A stretch of 64,000 nt of DNA, from IMG/VR virus record IMGVR_UViG_3300027631_002331, positions 25,480 through 89,479 of that record. One strand, written 5' to 3'. Below the pieces are notes generated by a model. The model made no database searches and had not been told where the DNA came from. It saw nothing but the letters and a program-made list of their open reading frames with translations. Of the stretch, positions 8,647-17,866 are shown in pieces (position 1 is the first letter of the stretch; each line of letters opens with the position of its first letter). Position numbers and translations under genes: made by a program. Source of the stretch: a virus.

Positions 8647-11028
8647 ATGGCTCAAAATCAGACTCCAATAGTTGGTGAACCATTTAAGGATTATGTAAAT
8701 AGTCAAATAACCGCCAGACAAAAAATATATGGTTCAGGGTTTTCTTCTAATAGAACACCTGAACAAATGACCTACCTTAACTCCAATGTTCCTTGGATTA
8801 AAATGGCATCATCTGTAGATTTAAGTAATGATAATGATGGTAAAAATAGACTAAAAAAACTAGGTCTTGGTGGGGATTATGCAAAGGGGACCCACTTAGC
8901 AAAACAATCAGTATTATTTAATGGTTTAACTCCCCTCGATGGTAATATGAGAGCTGGAGTAGCCCAATCTAATACCTTAATAAACAACTCAGCATATGGT
9001 TTTGGTGGTACAGAATTCGGTTTAAAATCACTACCTGGTATCACTAGTATAGATATAACACCTGTGAATAGGGGTTCTATTAAACAAGCAAATGTTAATA
9101 TAAAAGCATATAATAAATTCCAATTTGAGTTAATAGAAACCTTATATTTAAGATTAGGTTTTACTATTATGCTTGAATGGGGTAATTCAATATATGTTGA
9201 TAACAATAATAATGTTGTTAGATCTAATACTACTTTAATAGATGACTTCTTTTTCAATGGGAACGGATCACATTTAGATGTTTTAAGTAAAATAGAACAA
9301 CAAAGACAAAGTAAACAAGGTAATTATGATGCTTTATTTGCTAAAGTAGCAAACTTTAATTGGACATATCAACCAGATGGGAGTTATGATATTTCTATAA
9401 AACTAACTTCATTAGGGGATGTAGTTGAAAGTTTTAAAGTTAATTTATTACCCCCTAACTCACAAATAGATGAATCCAAACTAAAAGGAGAATCTAATAA
9501 TGGGGATGATATAACTGATGATAAAGTAAATCAAAACGCTATATCTAACTTTTTACAAGTAATCAAATCTAAATACACAGATGAGGACTTTAATAATAGG
9601 GAAAGTGGTGTTATAAAGATAAATGAGAAAGCTACAACAACAGGAGTTATTTTCACATCTTCAACCCCACTTGAAGGTAGGTTATATATGAGATTAGGAA
9701 CTCTATTAGAGTTTATAGAAAAGGAAATATTAATTCATATGTCCAACGGAACTCCTTCAAGTTGTTTTCCTATGTTTTACATAAATACATCTACTGATTG
9801 TATTATGAAATCAAAACCAAAACTTATATCAGTAGAACCCCAAACTTGTATTATTAGACCTAATTTTAGATTAATAGGTATAGAAACCCCAAAATGGACT
9901 GAGGTTATGAATGATTTCGATACTGGTGCCTCTGATGGTAGTATGGGCTTCATACATAATGTTTATCTTAATTTTTCATTTATTGAAAAAATATTATCTT
10001 CAAATATAGATAAAGAAGGTAATCTTTCTTTTTATTCTTTCCTTACTGGTATATTAGGTGGTATTAATAGAAGTTTATCTAATATATGTAATTTAGAAAC
10101 TACAATTAATGAAGAAAAAAATGAACTAATAATAAGAGATCAAAAGTTAGCACCTCGTTTAACTAAAAGTGGAATACTACCTGACTCCCAAAAATCAAAT
10201 ATTATCGAAGTTGCTGGTTTTAATGGTGATCAATCTAACTTTGTTAAAGGTTATTCCTTTAAAACCCAAATAACATCAAAATTAGCTACCACAATTAGTA
10301 TAGGAGCAACAGCTAATAATAATGTAGCTAATGAAGACGCAACTGCTTTTTCAAAATGGAATAATGGTTTAATAGATAGGTTTAATCAATCCTCAACTAT
10401 AGGAACACCAGATGCTTGTGTTGTTAAAAAACCAAGCTTTACCCCAACTGAAAAACCAAAACCAAAAGACTTTCCTTGGGAAGTATTCTTCGCAGTAGCC
10501 ACACCAGGATTATATAATCTAGCTAATAGTATCTCAGGTTGGTTTAGTAACAATAAAGAAAAAAATGAAAATAATAAAAAACTAAGAGAGGAATGGAATA
10601 ATAGTTTAGATACCTACCTTCAAGCATGTTTTTCCGAACGATATACTAAAATAAAGGGAGGAATGGGTCAAGGAGGTAAACAAAAAACAGAGTCGTTTAT
10701 GGGTAAAAAATATTTCCAAAACGATCCTGATTTTATACAAAAAGGTAAAAATATTCTAAAAAACTACGTTACTATTGAGGATATAGTTAAATCAGAAGAA
10801 AAGAATAAACCAACATCAAATATAGGTTTTATCCCTATTGAACTTTCTTTGGATATAATAGGTATGTCTGGTATAAAAATATACAACCAACTAAGATTAA
10901 ATACAGATTTTTTACCTTATAACTATCCTAAGGTTATGGAGTTTGTAGTTATGGGTATAAATCATAAGGTAGATAGTAGTGGTTGGTCAACATCTATAAA
11001 TGCTATAGCTAAACCTAAAAGTGAATAA
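8647..11028 (+). CDS. Baseplate hub-like structural protein
   Basis: A 793-residue virion protein. It has an early motif TSIDITPVNRGSIKQANVNI, followed by LRLGFTIMLEWGNS, both typical of phage proteins built on hub-like barrels. The C-terminal part reads ELSLDIIGMSGIKIYNQ, then YPKVMEFVVMGINHKVD and SGWSTSINA, resembling the C-terminal domain of gp27/gpD-type hubs. No lysozyme motif was seen, so unlike T4 gp5 it carries no obvious cell-wall enzyme. It sits between the LysM-like wedge gene and a small conserved gene in one late block. The hub role is inferred. Confidence 0.62.
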   Translation: MAQNQTPIVGEPFKDYVNSQITARQKIYGSGFSSNRTPEQMTYLNSNVPWIKMASSVDLSNDNDGKNRLKKLGLGGDYAKGTHLAKQSVLFNGLTPLDGNMRAGVAQSNTLINNSAYGFGGTEFGLKSLPGITSIDITPVNRGSIKQANVNIKAYNKFQFELIETLYLRLGFTIMLEWGNSIYVDNNNNVVRSNTTLIDDFFFNGNGSHLDVLSKIEQQRQSKQGNYDALFAKVANFNWTYQPDGSYDISIKLTSLGDVVESFKVNLLPPNSQIDESKLKGESNNGDDITDDKVNQNAISNFLQVIKSKYTDEDFNNRESGVIKINEKATTTGVIFTSSTPLEGRLYMRLGTLLEFIEKEILIHMSNGTPSSCFPMFYINTSTDCIMKSKPKLISVEPQTCIIRPNFRLIGIETPKWTEVMNDFDTGASDGSMGFIHNVYLNFSFIEKILSSNIDKEGNLSFYSFLTGILGGINRSLSNICNLETTINEEKNELIIRDQKLAPRLTKSGILPDSQKSNIIEVAGFNGDQSNFVKGYSFKTQITSKLATTISIGATANNNVANEDATAFSKWNNGLIDRFNQSSTIGTPDACVVKKPSFTPTEKPKPKDFPWEVFFAVATPGLYNLANSISGWFSNNKEKNENNKKLREEWNNSLDTYLQACFSERYTKIKGGMGQGGKQKTESFMGKKYFQNDPDFIQKGKNILKNYVTIEDIVKSEEKNKPTSNIGFIPIELSLDIIGMSGIKIYNQLRLNTDFLPYNYPKVMEFVVMGINHKVDSSGWSTSINAIAKPKSE

Positions 11029-11031
11029 TCA

Positions 11032-11610
11032 ATGTCATATTATCCCAAATCACAAATAAAAACTGATCTTTTTACTAATGGTAAAGAGTTCATACGATTT
11101 GATAACGATTTACCTTATGTTGGGTCGTATTGGAGGGCATCAAATGGTGAAGTGTTTAGTGGTAAAACCCCAGACGATAAACCAACTATTAAGCTATTAC
11201 CAATACCAAAACCAATAGAACAAACCCCACTAAATACAACTACTGAGTGGACTGTTAACTACCCATCTGAAATAGTAAATAAAACACCAGGTCAAGTACC
11301 TAAAAATCATATATTCCAACCCCTACCTGAAGAGTTATATTTAGGACAAGCATCTCGCTACTTTACTAAAAAGTCAAACCAGAAAATATATTTCGAAATA
11401 TCTAAGGATACTTTTAGAAAACTATCAACTAAATCAATCGATATATTATTCCAACTATATACCCCTATCACTATGATTTGGAGATTAGAAGGAAACGATG
11501 ATGAGGTATTTGAAGCAAATCTTAATACAGCTAAAGATATCCAAAATAGACAGCAACTACCAGGCTTTGTAAACTCATTCAAAGGTATGTTTGTTTATCC
11601 AAAAAAGTGA
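11032..11610 (+). CDS. Baseplate-region protein, unknown function
   Basis: A 192-residue soluble protein of the last late gene in the block. It contains a tyrosine-rich start (MSYYPKSQ), a motif PYVGSYWRASNGEVFSG with the form seen in other phage virion proteins, and many prolines in the middle. I do not recognise a domain. Spacing of 3 bases from the hub-like gene makes a virion role likely. Confidence 0.6.
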   Translation: MSYYPKSQIKTDLFTNGKEFIRFDNDLPYVGSYWRASNGEVFSGKTPDDKPTIKLLPIPKPIEQTPLNTTTEWTVNYPSEIVNKTPGQVPKNHIFQPLPEELYLGQASRYFTKKSNQKIYFEISKDTFRKLSTKSIDILFQLYTPITMIWRLEGNDDEVFEANLNTAKDIQNRQQLPGFVNSFKGMFVYPKK

Positions 11611-11619
11611 CGTATATTG
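11591..11619 (+). promoter_or_regulatory. Early/middle promoter TTG-N19-TATATTG
   Basis: TTG at 11591-11593 and TATATTG at 11613-11619 are separated by 19 bases. The pair matches other copies at 13393, 31839, 33124, 48120, 53914, 56236 and 61365. It marks the change from the late tail block to replication genes. Confidence 0.6.
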
Positions 11620-11640
11620 AGATAAACAAAAAGGTTATAA

Positions 11641-12906
11641 ATGTACTGGTTAATAGAGGACTTAGAGCAACTTAAAACGTTTTATAACAGCGGTTATAAA
11701 AAGGCGTATATTGAAATCATATCAAATAACGATCAGATACACCCAGCCATAAACGATTTATGTGCTGTTTATATTAGACCATTAGAGGCATCAAAAGGTT
11801 TTATGTTATGTACTTCACATAGCGAGGCTATAAACGTTGAAAAAGATTGGGTTTATAAAATCCTACAAAAGTTTGATGTTTTATATTGTAAAAACAAAAA
11901 ACAACTCCTACACTATTTTATTCTACAAAACCTAGAGGATATCTTATTACCTCCTAGTAATATTGACTTACCAAATATACCAACTTACGATATAATGTAT
12001 CGTAAATACCATAAACTAAATAACGTAAATACACTTGTGCCTCTAGTTAAACACTATGAGTGGTGTGAGTCTATATATAATGAAGTTAAACCACTAATAC
12101 ACCAAGAAAAAACACCATATTATGAGTTCTATAACACTAAAGCAAGTGTGGTATTCAACGCCATCGAACGGAATGGGATCGGTATCAATCCCCAATTATT
12201 CAGTGAACACTTTTACCCTACCAAAGCAGATACAGTTCACACACAATTCAACCTCAACACTACCACTACAAGACCATCTAACAAGTTTAAAGGAGTAAAT
12301 TATGCAGCACTTAATAAGAAAAATGGTGAAAGACGATGTTTTATACCTAAAAACGATGAATTCATTGAACTTGATGTTATTGCCTATCATCCTTCTATTG
12401 CAGCTAGTCTTATTGATTATACTTTTCCCACCTCTGATATTCATACACACTTTGCTGAAATGTATAGGGTGGATAGGAATAAAGCTAAGGAATTAACGTT
12501 TAAACAACTCTATGGAGGTATATTTAAAGAATATAAGGATTTACCCTTCTTTAGAGATTTACAAACGTTTATGGATAAACTATGGTACCAGTTTCAAAAT
12601 GAGGGTTATATTGAATGCCCTATATCCCAATATAGATTTTATAAGGATAATTTAGAGAATATGAATAGTAATAAACTATTTAATTACTTGTTACAACACC
12701 TAGAAACGAGTCAGAATATCTTGGCTATATGGGATATTTTTCGTATATTAAAGGGTAAGAAAAGTAAGATAGTTTTATACACATATGATTCAATATTAAT
12801 TGACTACAACAAGGAAGAGGATATAATAGACGATATTCAACAAATATTTACTAATCATGGTTTAAACACCAGCAAAACAAAAGGTTATGACTACGATTTT
12901 GACTAA
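11641..12906 (+). CDS. Small family-A-like DNA polymerase (palm/fingers only)
   Basis: In this 421-residue protein the C-terminal half shows family-A polymerase motifs in order. A TTRPSNKFKGVNYAAL segment resembles the region before motif A in Pol I. Motif A is ELDVIAYHPSIAASL (Asp about 245), motif B RNKAKELTFKQLYGG (about 279-294), and motif C YTYDSIL (Asp about 383) in place of the usual HDE. The N-terminal 170 residues do not show 3'-5' exonuclease motifs that I can see. It is about half the length of Pol I, and the genome also carries a split family-B replicase, so a repair, primer-processing or special-template role is more likely than main replication. It overlaps the next gene by 20 bases. 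Confidence 0.68.
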   Translation: MYWLIEDLEQLKTFYNSGYKKAYIEIISNNDQIHPAINDLCAVYIRPLEASKGFMLCTSHSEAINVEKDWVYKILQKFDVLYCKNKKQLLHYFILQNLEDILLPPSNIDLPNIPTYDIMYRKYHKLNNVNTLVPLVKHYEWCESIYNEVKPLIHQEKTPYYEFYNTKASVVFNAIERNGIGINPQLFSEHFYPTKADTVHTQFNLNTTTTRPSNKFKGVNYAALNKKNGERRCFIPKNDEFIELDVIAYHPSIAASLIDYTFPTSDIHTHFAEMYRVDRNKAKELTFKQLYGGIFKEYKDLPFFRDLQTFMDKLWYQFQNEGYIECPISQYRFYKDNLENMNSNKLFNYLLQHLETSQNILAIWDIFRILKGKKSKIVLYTYDSILIDYNKEEDIIDDIQQIFTNHGLNTSKTKGYDYDFD

Positions 12907-13369
12907 CAGTACCTATATGTATAACGAATCAACCAATATTGGTTATGATTATAATACAATAGACGATATAACAATGGGTTATAACAACAAACTACTAGTT
13001 AGTTTTACAACACGAGAAGATATAGACGATTTAATATCTGGAATCACTTCAACATACAACATACTATACAATAAAATATTTGCTCTAGAGATAGTGGGCA
13101 CTGATGATTTAGTCATTAGTTATAACATTGATCATGGTAATGTAACATCTATCCCAGATAATACTATTCTAGTACATAGAAAAAAAGATAGTAATACACT
13201 ATATACCATAAACGCTCTAAACGAGTTGATTAAAAAGTTAAACGGTGGAGTAGTAGATACCAAATTCCCGATTGATTGGAATCACTATAGAAACTGTATA
13301 CTGTTAACTCAACATAACGAGTTAAAACAGTTAAATACGAAAATACATCGTATTATTGAGGTAAAATAA
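12887..13369 (+). CDS. Unknown protein downstream of the polymerase-like gene
   Basis: A 160-residue, Asn/Ile/Tyr-rich protein without signal peptide or membrane segment; I recognise no domain. The ATG at 12887 lies 20 bases inside the preceding gene, suggesting co-translation. The reading frame is long and lies in a replication block, which makes it credible. Its function is not known. Confidence 0.6.
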   Translation: MTTILTNSTYMYNESTNIGYDYNTIDDITMGYNNKLLVSFTTREDIDDLISGITSTYNILYNKIFALEIVGTDDLVISYNIDHGNVTSIPDNTILVHRKKDSNTLYTINALNELIKKLNGGVVDTKFPIDWNHYRNCILLTQHNELKQLNTKIHRIIEVK

Positions 13370-13392
13370 ATACAAAAAAACATACAAATAAT

Positions 13393-13422
13393 TTGGCTCC
13401 CGTAGGGAGCCATCGTATATTA
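13393..13422 (+). promoter_or_regulatory. Early/middle promoter with a hairpin between its two boxes
   Basis: TTG (13393-13395), 20-base spacer and TATATTA (13416-13422) fit the recurrent promoter. The spacer contains most of a perfect 8-bp inverted repeat, TGGCTCCC (13394-13401) and GGGAGCCA (13405-13412), with a 3-base loop. There is no T run after the hairpin, so it may be a terminator of the upstream block or an operator. It drives gp32 and the genes behind it. Confidence 0.6.
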
Positions 13423-13452
13423 TAACATACATAAACATTAAATAATAGTTAT

Positions 13453-14298
13453 ATGAATTTAGATTTATTAAAAAGTAAATTAGATACGATTCAAAATCGT
13501 AGCACAGGTGAGAAGAAAGACTACACAACTATCTTTTGGAAACCAACAGTAGGAAAACAAACAATCCGTTTAGTACCTTCAAAGTACACTCCAGAAAACC
13601 CATTTTCAGAACTTAAGTTTTATTATGGTATTACTAATAAGGTAATGATTTCACCCCTAAATACAGGTGGTAAGGATCCAATTGCTGAGTTTGTACAAAA
13701 ATTGTATGATTCAAACGACAAATCCAACTTCGATTTAGCACGTAAGTTAAGAGCTAAAAATCGTATTTTCGCACCTGTAGTAGTAAGAGGTGAAGAAGAT
13801 AAAGGTGTTCGTCTATGGGGATTTGGCCAACAGATTTATACTGAGTTATTAGCTATGGCTGCTGATGAAGAGATTGGTGATTTTACAGATGTAACAGGTG
13901 GGTTAGATTTTACTGCTGAAACAGTAGGACCAGAATCTACAGGTACTCAATACAATAAAACATCAATCAGAGCTAAACGTCAAAACTCACCCTTAAGTGA
14001 AGATGCTACTCAAGTTGAAACTTGGTTAAACACACAACCAAATCCACTAGAGCAGTTTAAAAACTATACTTTTGATGAGATGAAAGATGCATTACGTCGT
14101 TATTTAGAACCCGAAAGTGATAACCAAAGTGAAGGTTCTATTTCATCTGAAGCACCAACTCCGTTTGAGATGACATCAAATACTAATACTGAAAGTAGAG
14201 GTGATTTACCTTGGGAGAAGGGTAATAATTACGCAGCAGACACATCAAAAGCTAAAATAGCAAAAACAGATAAATTTGATTCATTATTCGAAGACTAA
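13453..14298 (+). CDS. Single-stranded DNA-binding protein (gp32-like)
   Basis: A 281-residue protein. The N-terminal basic segment is followed by IFWKPTVGKQTIRLVPSK, a signature of marine T4-like gp32 proteins. An OB-fold-like core reaches about residue 150, then an acidic Ser/Glu-rich linker and a final acidic DKFDSLFED tail, the part that in T4 gp32 binds partner proteins. I see no zinc-binding cysteine set. It coats single-stranded DNA and loads recombination and replication proteins. It is the first gene behind the promoter/hairpin at 13393 and is followed, 3 bases on, by the UvsX-like gene. Confidence 0.9.
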   Translation: MNLDLLKSKLDTIQNRSTGEKKDYTTIFWKPTVGKQTIRLVPSKYTPENPFSELKFYYGITNKVMISPLNTGGKDPIAEFVQKLYDSNDKSNFDLARKLRAKNRIFAPVVVRGEEDKGVRLWGFGQQIYTELLAMAADEEIGDFTDVTGGLDFTAETVGPESTGTQYNKTSIRAKRQNSPLSEDATQVETWLNTQPNPLEQFKNYTFDEMKDALRRYLEPESDNQSEGSISSEAPTPFEMTSNTNTESRGDLPWEKGNNYAADTSKAKIAKTDKFDSLFED

Positions 14299-14301
14299 TA
14301 A

Positions 14302-15372
14302 ATGGCAAAGAAAAAATCACTAACAGAAGCAGCATCTGCTGAACTGAAATCAAACTTTAACTTAAACGCTTTTAAAACTAAGAAAGGATTATCATCTAAC
14401 TCTAAGTTTAAAGAACAACAGTGGTTACCACTATCTCAAGCGTTTCAAGATGTAACATCGATTCCAGGTATTCCTATGGGTCATATTGTGTTACTAAGAG
14501 GACATTCAGATACAGGCAAAACAACTGCACTTATTGAAGCGGCAGTTGAAGCACAAAAACGAAAAATACTCCCAGTATTTATTATTACTGAGATGAAATG
14601 GAATTGGGAACACGCACGTATGATGGGTCTCCAAGTTGAAGAAATCAAAGATGATAAGGGTGAGGTAGTAGATTATGAAGGAAACTTCTTATACGCTGAC
14701 CGAGAAACAATCCATAGTATTGAAGGTGTAGCAGGTTTCATTTTAGATTTAATAGACGAACAAAAGAAAGGTAACTTACCTTATGATTTATTATTCCTAT
14801 GGGATAGTATTGGATCAGTACCTTGTGAAATGTCTCTAAAATCAAATAAAAATAACAACGAATGGAACGCAGGTGCTATGTCAACTCAGTTTGGTAATGG
14901 TGTTAATCAACGTATTACCTTATCTCGTAAAGAATCATCTGCTTACACTAATACATTAGTTTGTATTAATAAAGTATGGACATCAAAACCAGCATCTCCT
15001 ATGGGTCAACCCAAGATGGAAAATAAAGGTGGTATGTCTATGTGGTATGATTCAACGTTAGTTATTACTTTTGGTAATATCACAAATGCTGGTACTTCTA
15101 AGATTAAAGCCATCAAAGATGGTAAACAAGTTGAGTTCGCTAAACGTGTAAATCTTCAAATAGATAAAAATCACATCAATGGTGTAACCACCAGAGGTCG
15201 TATTGTTATGACTCCTCATGGTTTTATTGATGATGATGAGAAAGCACTAAAAACTTACAAAACCGACTATGCTAAAAGTTGGGCTGCCCAACTAGGCGGT
15301 GAAGAGTTTGATATAGTTGAAGAAAACGAGTCATCATCACCTATGGCTATGTTTGAGCAAGAACCACAATAA
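14302..15372 (+). CDS. uvsX: UvsX-like recombinase (RecA family)
   Basis: A 356-residue RecA-type ATPase. The Walker A motif is GHSDTGKT (about 69-76), followed by a strand with FIITEM and the Walker B type LLFLWDSIGS (about 166-175). T4-like UvsX proteins share the short N-terminal part and the placement directly after gp32. It would form filaments on single-stranded DNA and start recombination-dependent replication. An acidic C-terminal tail is present. The downstream nuclease gene has an in-frame extension overlapping this gene, but its real start lies 10 bases after the stop. Confidence 0.9.
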   Translation: MAKKKSLTEAASAELKSNFNLNAFKTKKGLSSNSKFKEQQWLPLSQAFQDVTSIPGIPMGHIVLLRGHSDTGKTTALIEAAVEAQKRKILPVFIITEMKWNWEHARMMGLQVEEIKDDKGEVVDYEGNFLYADRETIHSIEGVAGFILDLIDEQKKGNLPYDLLFLWDSIGSVPCEMSLKSNKNNNEWNAGAMSTQFGNGVNQRITLSRKESSAYTNTLVCINKVWTSKPASPMGQPKMENKGGMSMWYDSTLVITFGNITNAGTSKIKAIKDGKQVEFAKRVNLQIDKNHINGVTTRGRIVMTPHGFIDDDEKALKTYKTDYAKSWAAQLGGEEFDIVEENESSSPMAMFEQEPQ

Positions 15373-15382
15373 ACAAAAAACT

Positions 15383-16420
15383 ATGAATAAAGATCTACAA
15401 GCCCTCTTGGACAACGTTCAAGAGGATGGGATCGTACTAGATTCCACTCCAAACGATAGAGTATTAATGATAGATGGTTTAAATCTATTCTTTAGAAACT
15501 TTGCAATGATTAATGCTGTAAACCCACAAGGTATACACGTTGGTGGTTTAGGAGGGTTTTTAAGATCTTTAGGAGCTTTAATAAGACAAATACAACCGAC
15601 CTCTGTTTATGTAATATTCGATGGGGTAGGTTCATCCACAAATAGGAAGAATCTACTCCCCGAATATAAATCGGGTAGGAATATACAACGAATAACAAAC
15701 TGGGAAGTATTTGAATCAGTAGGTGATGAACATGATGCTAAAGTAGATCAGATAGTTAGGTTAATCCAATATTTAAAACATCTACCAATCAAAGTAATAT
15801 CGATGGCTAAAGTTGAAGCCGATGATGTTATTGCTCACTTAGCACAAGTTATAGATCAAGAATACAACGGACGTAGTATTATTGTATCATCAGATAAAGA
15901 TTTCCTACAACTAGTAAACGATAATATAATCGTATACAGACCTATTGAGAAAAACTTCTATACAGATGCTATGATAGTTGAAAAGTTTGGTATGAAAGCT
16001 GAAAACTTTATCCTATATAAGGTATTAATGGGGGATGCCTCTGATAAAATACCAGGAGTTAAAGGATTAGGTCCTAAAAAACTATTTAAACTATTCCCCG
16101 AACTACAAACCCAACACCTTACGTTAGACGATATTTTTGATATAGCAGGTAAAAAGTTAAAAGAAAATGTTATATATTCAAGAATAATAATGACTGAAGA
16201 TGATTTACGTAAAAACTATACTATTATGGACCTAGCAAAACCTATGTTAGATGTAGATGATAAAATATTATTAGACGAATCTATCAAAGCAGGAGTACCA
16301 GATTTAGCTTCTAAACCCTTTATGGATTTATATAACGAAGATTCACTAGGGGGTATGATTAGAAATACAGATTTCTGGTTAAAAGATAACTTTGGTCCTC
16401 TCCAACAAAGTGTAGGATAA
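15383..16420 (+). CDS. 5'-3' exonuclease / RNase H-type FEN nuclease (T4 Rnh-like)
   Basis: I use ATG 15383; the longer frame from 15317 only adds residues translated from the UvsX end. The 345-residue protein has the PIN/FEN acidic residues: MIDGLNLFFRNF (first Asp), VIFDG, KVEADDVIAHLA, SSDKDFLQL and the helix-three-turn-helix MGDASDKIPGVKGLGPKK. T4 Rnh removes RNA primers and has 5' nuclease activity. The protein would mature lagging strands here. It lies between UvsX and the replicative helicase behind a weak promoter-like site at 16436. Confidence 0.9.
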   Translation: MNKDLQALLDNVQEDGIVLDSTPNDRVLMIDGLNLFFRNFAMINAVNPQGIHVGGLGGFLRSLGALIRQIQPTSVYVIFDGVGSSTNRKNLLPEYKSGRNIQRITNWEVFESVGDEHDAKVDQIVRLIQYLKHLPIKVISMAKVEADDVIAHLAQVIDQEYNGRSIIVSSDKDFLQLVNDNIIVYRPIEKNFYTDAMIVEKFGMKAENFILYKVLMGDASDKIPGVKGLGPKKLFKLFPELQTQHLTLDDIFDIAGKKLKENVIYSRIIMTEDDLRKNYTIMDLAKPMLDVDDKILLDESIKAGVPDLASKPFMDLYNEDSLGGMIRNTDFWLKDNFGPLQQSVG

Positions 16421-16435
16421 GCCAAATATGATTCG

Positions 16436-16442
16436 TATATTA
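16436..16442 (+). promoter_or_regulatory. Weak early/middle promoter (-7 box TATATTA)
   Basis: TTCGTATATTA precedes the helicase gene by about 30 bases, like other members of this promoter set. At the expected upstream distance the sequence is TAG instead of TTG, so strength is uncertain. Confidence 0.4.
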
Positions 16443-16472
16443 CGACGTATTAAATAATAAAATAAAAGTTAC

Positions 16473-17861
16473 ATGACACTAAATAGCGTTAGCGATTACG
16501 GGAAAGGATTCCAAATAAAAGTGTTATCATCTTTATTAACTCATAAAGAACTACTTACCAACATACACGATATTATCTCAGATGAATATTTCGAATCAGC
16601 TTCACATAAATGGATTGTAAGTGAAATACTTAAATATTATGATAAGTATCACACTACACCGAGTCTGGATATTCTAAAAGTAGAGTTACAGAAAATCGAT
16701 AACGATGTCTTACAAGTGTCTATTAAAGACCAACTTAAACAAGCATATGTTGCATCAGATGAAGATTTAGCTTATATTCAAGAAGAGTTTACTGATTTTT
16801 GTAAAAACCAACAACTGAAAAAAGCACTTATGTCATCTGTTGATTTATTAAAAGCAGGTGATTTTGATGGTATTAGATTTATGGTTGACAACGCTTTAAA
16901 AGCAGGTCAAGATAAAAATATAGGTCACGATTACTTAAAAGATATTGAATCTCGTTATCGTAAAGAATCACGTGATGTTATTCCTACACCTTGGGATGGG
17001 GTTAATAACCTATTACAGGGTGGATTAGGTAATGGAGATTTTGGTTTAGTATTTGGTAACCCAGGTGGTGGTAAATCATGGGCGTTGGTTGCTTTAGGAG
17101 GACACGCCGCAAAGTTAGGATATAACGTTGTTCACTATACACTAGAGTTAGGTGAGGAATATGTTGCTAGAAGATATGATTCGTTTTTTACAAAAATACC
17201 TGTAGACAAAATAATAAATCATAGAGAAACAGTTGAATCAGTTATAGCAGATCTACCAGGAAGTGTTATTATTAAAGAGTTCCCAACAGGTAGAGCCACA
17301 GTATCTACGATTGAATCACATCTACAAAAGGTAGGAGACATAGGAAATAAACCAGACCTTATTATAATAGATTATGTTGACCTTCTTGCATCAACTCGTA
17401 AAAACTCTGAACGGAAACAAGAGATAGATGATATTTATACTAGTACAAAAGGGTTAGCTAGACAACTAGATCTACCCATTTGGTCAGTATCTCAAGTTAA
17501 TAGAACAGGTGCTCAAGATAAGATTATCGAAGGAGATAAAGCAGCGGGTTCATACGATAAAATGATGATTACTGATTTTGCGATGTCGTTATCTCGTAAA
17601 AAAGAAGATAAAGAAAGAGGAACAGGACGTTTCCATATTATGAAAAACAGATATGGAACGGATGGTTTAACCTTTAATGTTAACGCTGATACGTCAACAG
17701 GTCACTTTGTTTTATCTGCTTATAACGAAGATGATGAGGATGATGATACACCTAAGTTCAACCCAGCGGCTAAACCAGCAGGTCCTGTTGACAATTGGGA
17801 TAAGAAGGCACTAAAGAATACAACAGCCTACGAGGCATTTTTTAAAACAGAAAATAAATAA
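16473..17861 (+). CDS. Replicative DNA helicase (DnaB-type, gp41-like)
   Basis: A 462-residue RecA-like hexameric helicase. The N-terminal domain (about 1-150) is the helical DnaB-type domain. The helicase core contains Walker A GNPGGGKSW, a TLELGEEYVARR motif, Walker B PDLIIIDYVDLLAST, and the WSVSQVNRTG motif followed by SYDKMMITDFAMSLSRK. In T4 this is gp41, which moves 5' to 3' on the lagging strand and works with primase gp61; no primase gene is seen in this window. The next gene (NrdB) starts 5 bases after its stop. Confidence 0.92.
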   Translation: MTLNSVSDYGKGFQIKVLSSLLTHKELLTNIHDIISDEYFESASHKWIVSEILKYYDKYHTTPSLDILKVELQKIDNDVLQVSIKDQLKQAYVASDEDLAYIQEEFTDFCKNQQLKKALMSSVDLLKAGDFDGIRFMVDNALKAGQDKNIGHDYLKDIESRYRKESRDVIPTPWDGVNNLLQGGLGNGDFGLVFGNPGGGKSWALVALGGHAAKLGYNVVHYTLELGEEYVARRYDSFFTKIPVDKIINHRETVESVIADLPGSVIIKEFPTGRATVSTIESHLQKVGDIGNKPDLIIIDYVDLLASTRKNSERKQEIDDIYTSTKGLARQLDLPIWSVSQVNRTGAQDKIIEGDKAAGSYDKMMITDFAMSLSRKKEDKERGTGRFHIMKNRYGTDGLTFNVNADTSTGHFVLSAYNEDDEDDDTPKFNPAAKPAGPVDNWDKKALKNTTAYEAFFKTENK

Positions 17862-17866
17862 TAAAC

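Noticed and set aside
12302-12496. Alternative + strand frame inside the polymerase-like gene
   Set aside because: Hydrophobic out-of-frame translation; the main frame carries clear family-A motifs.
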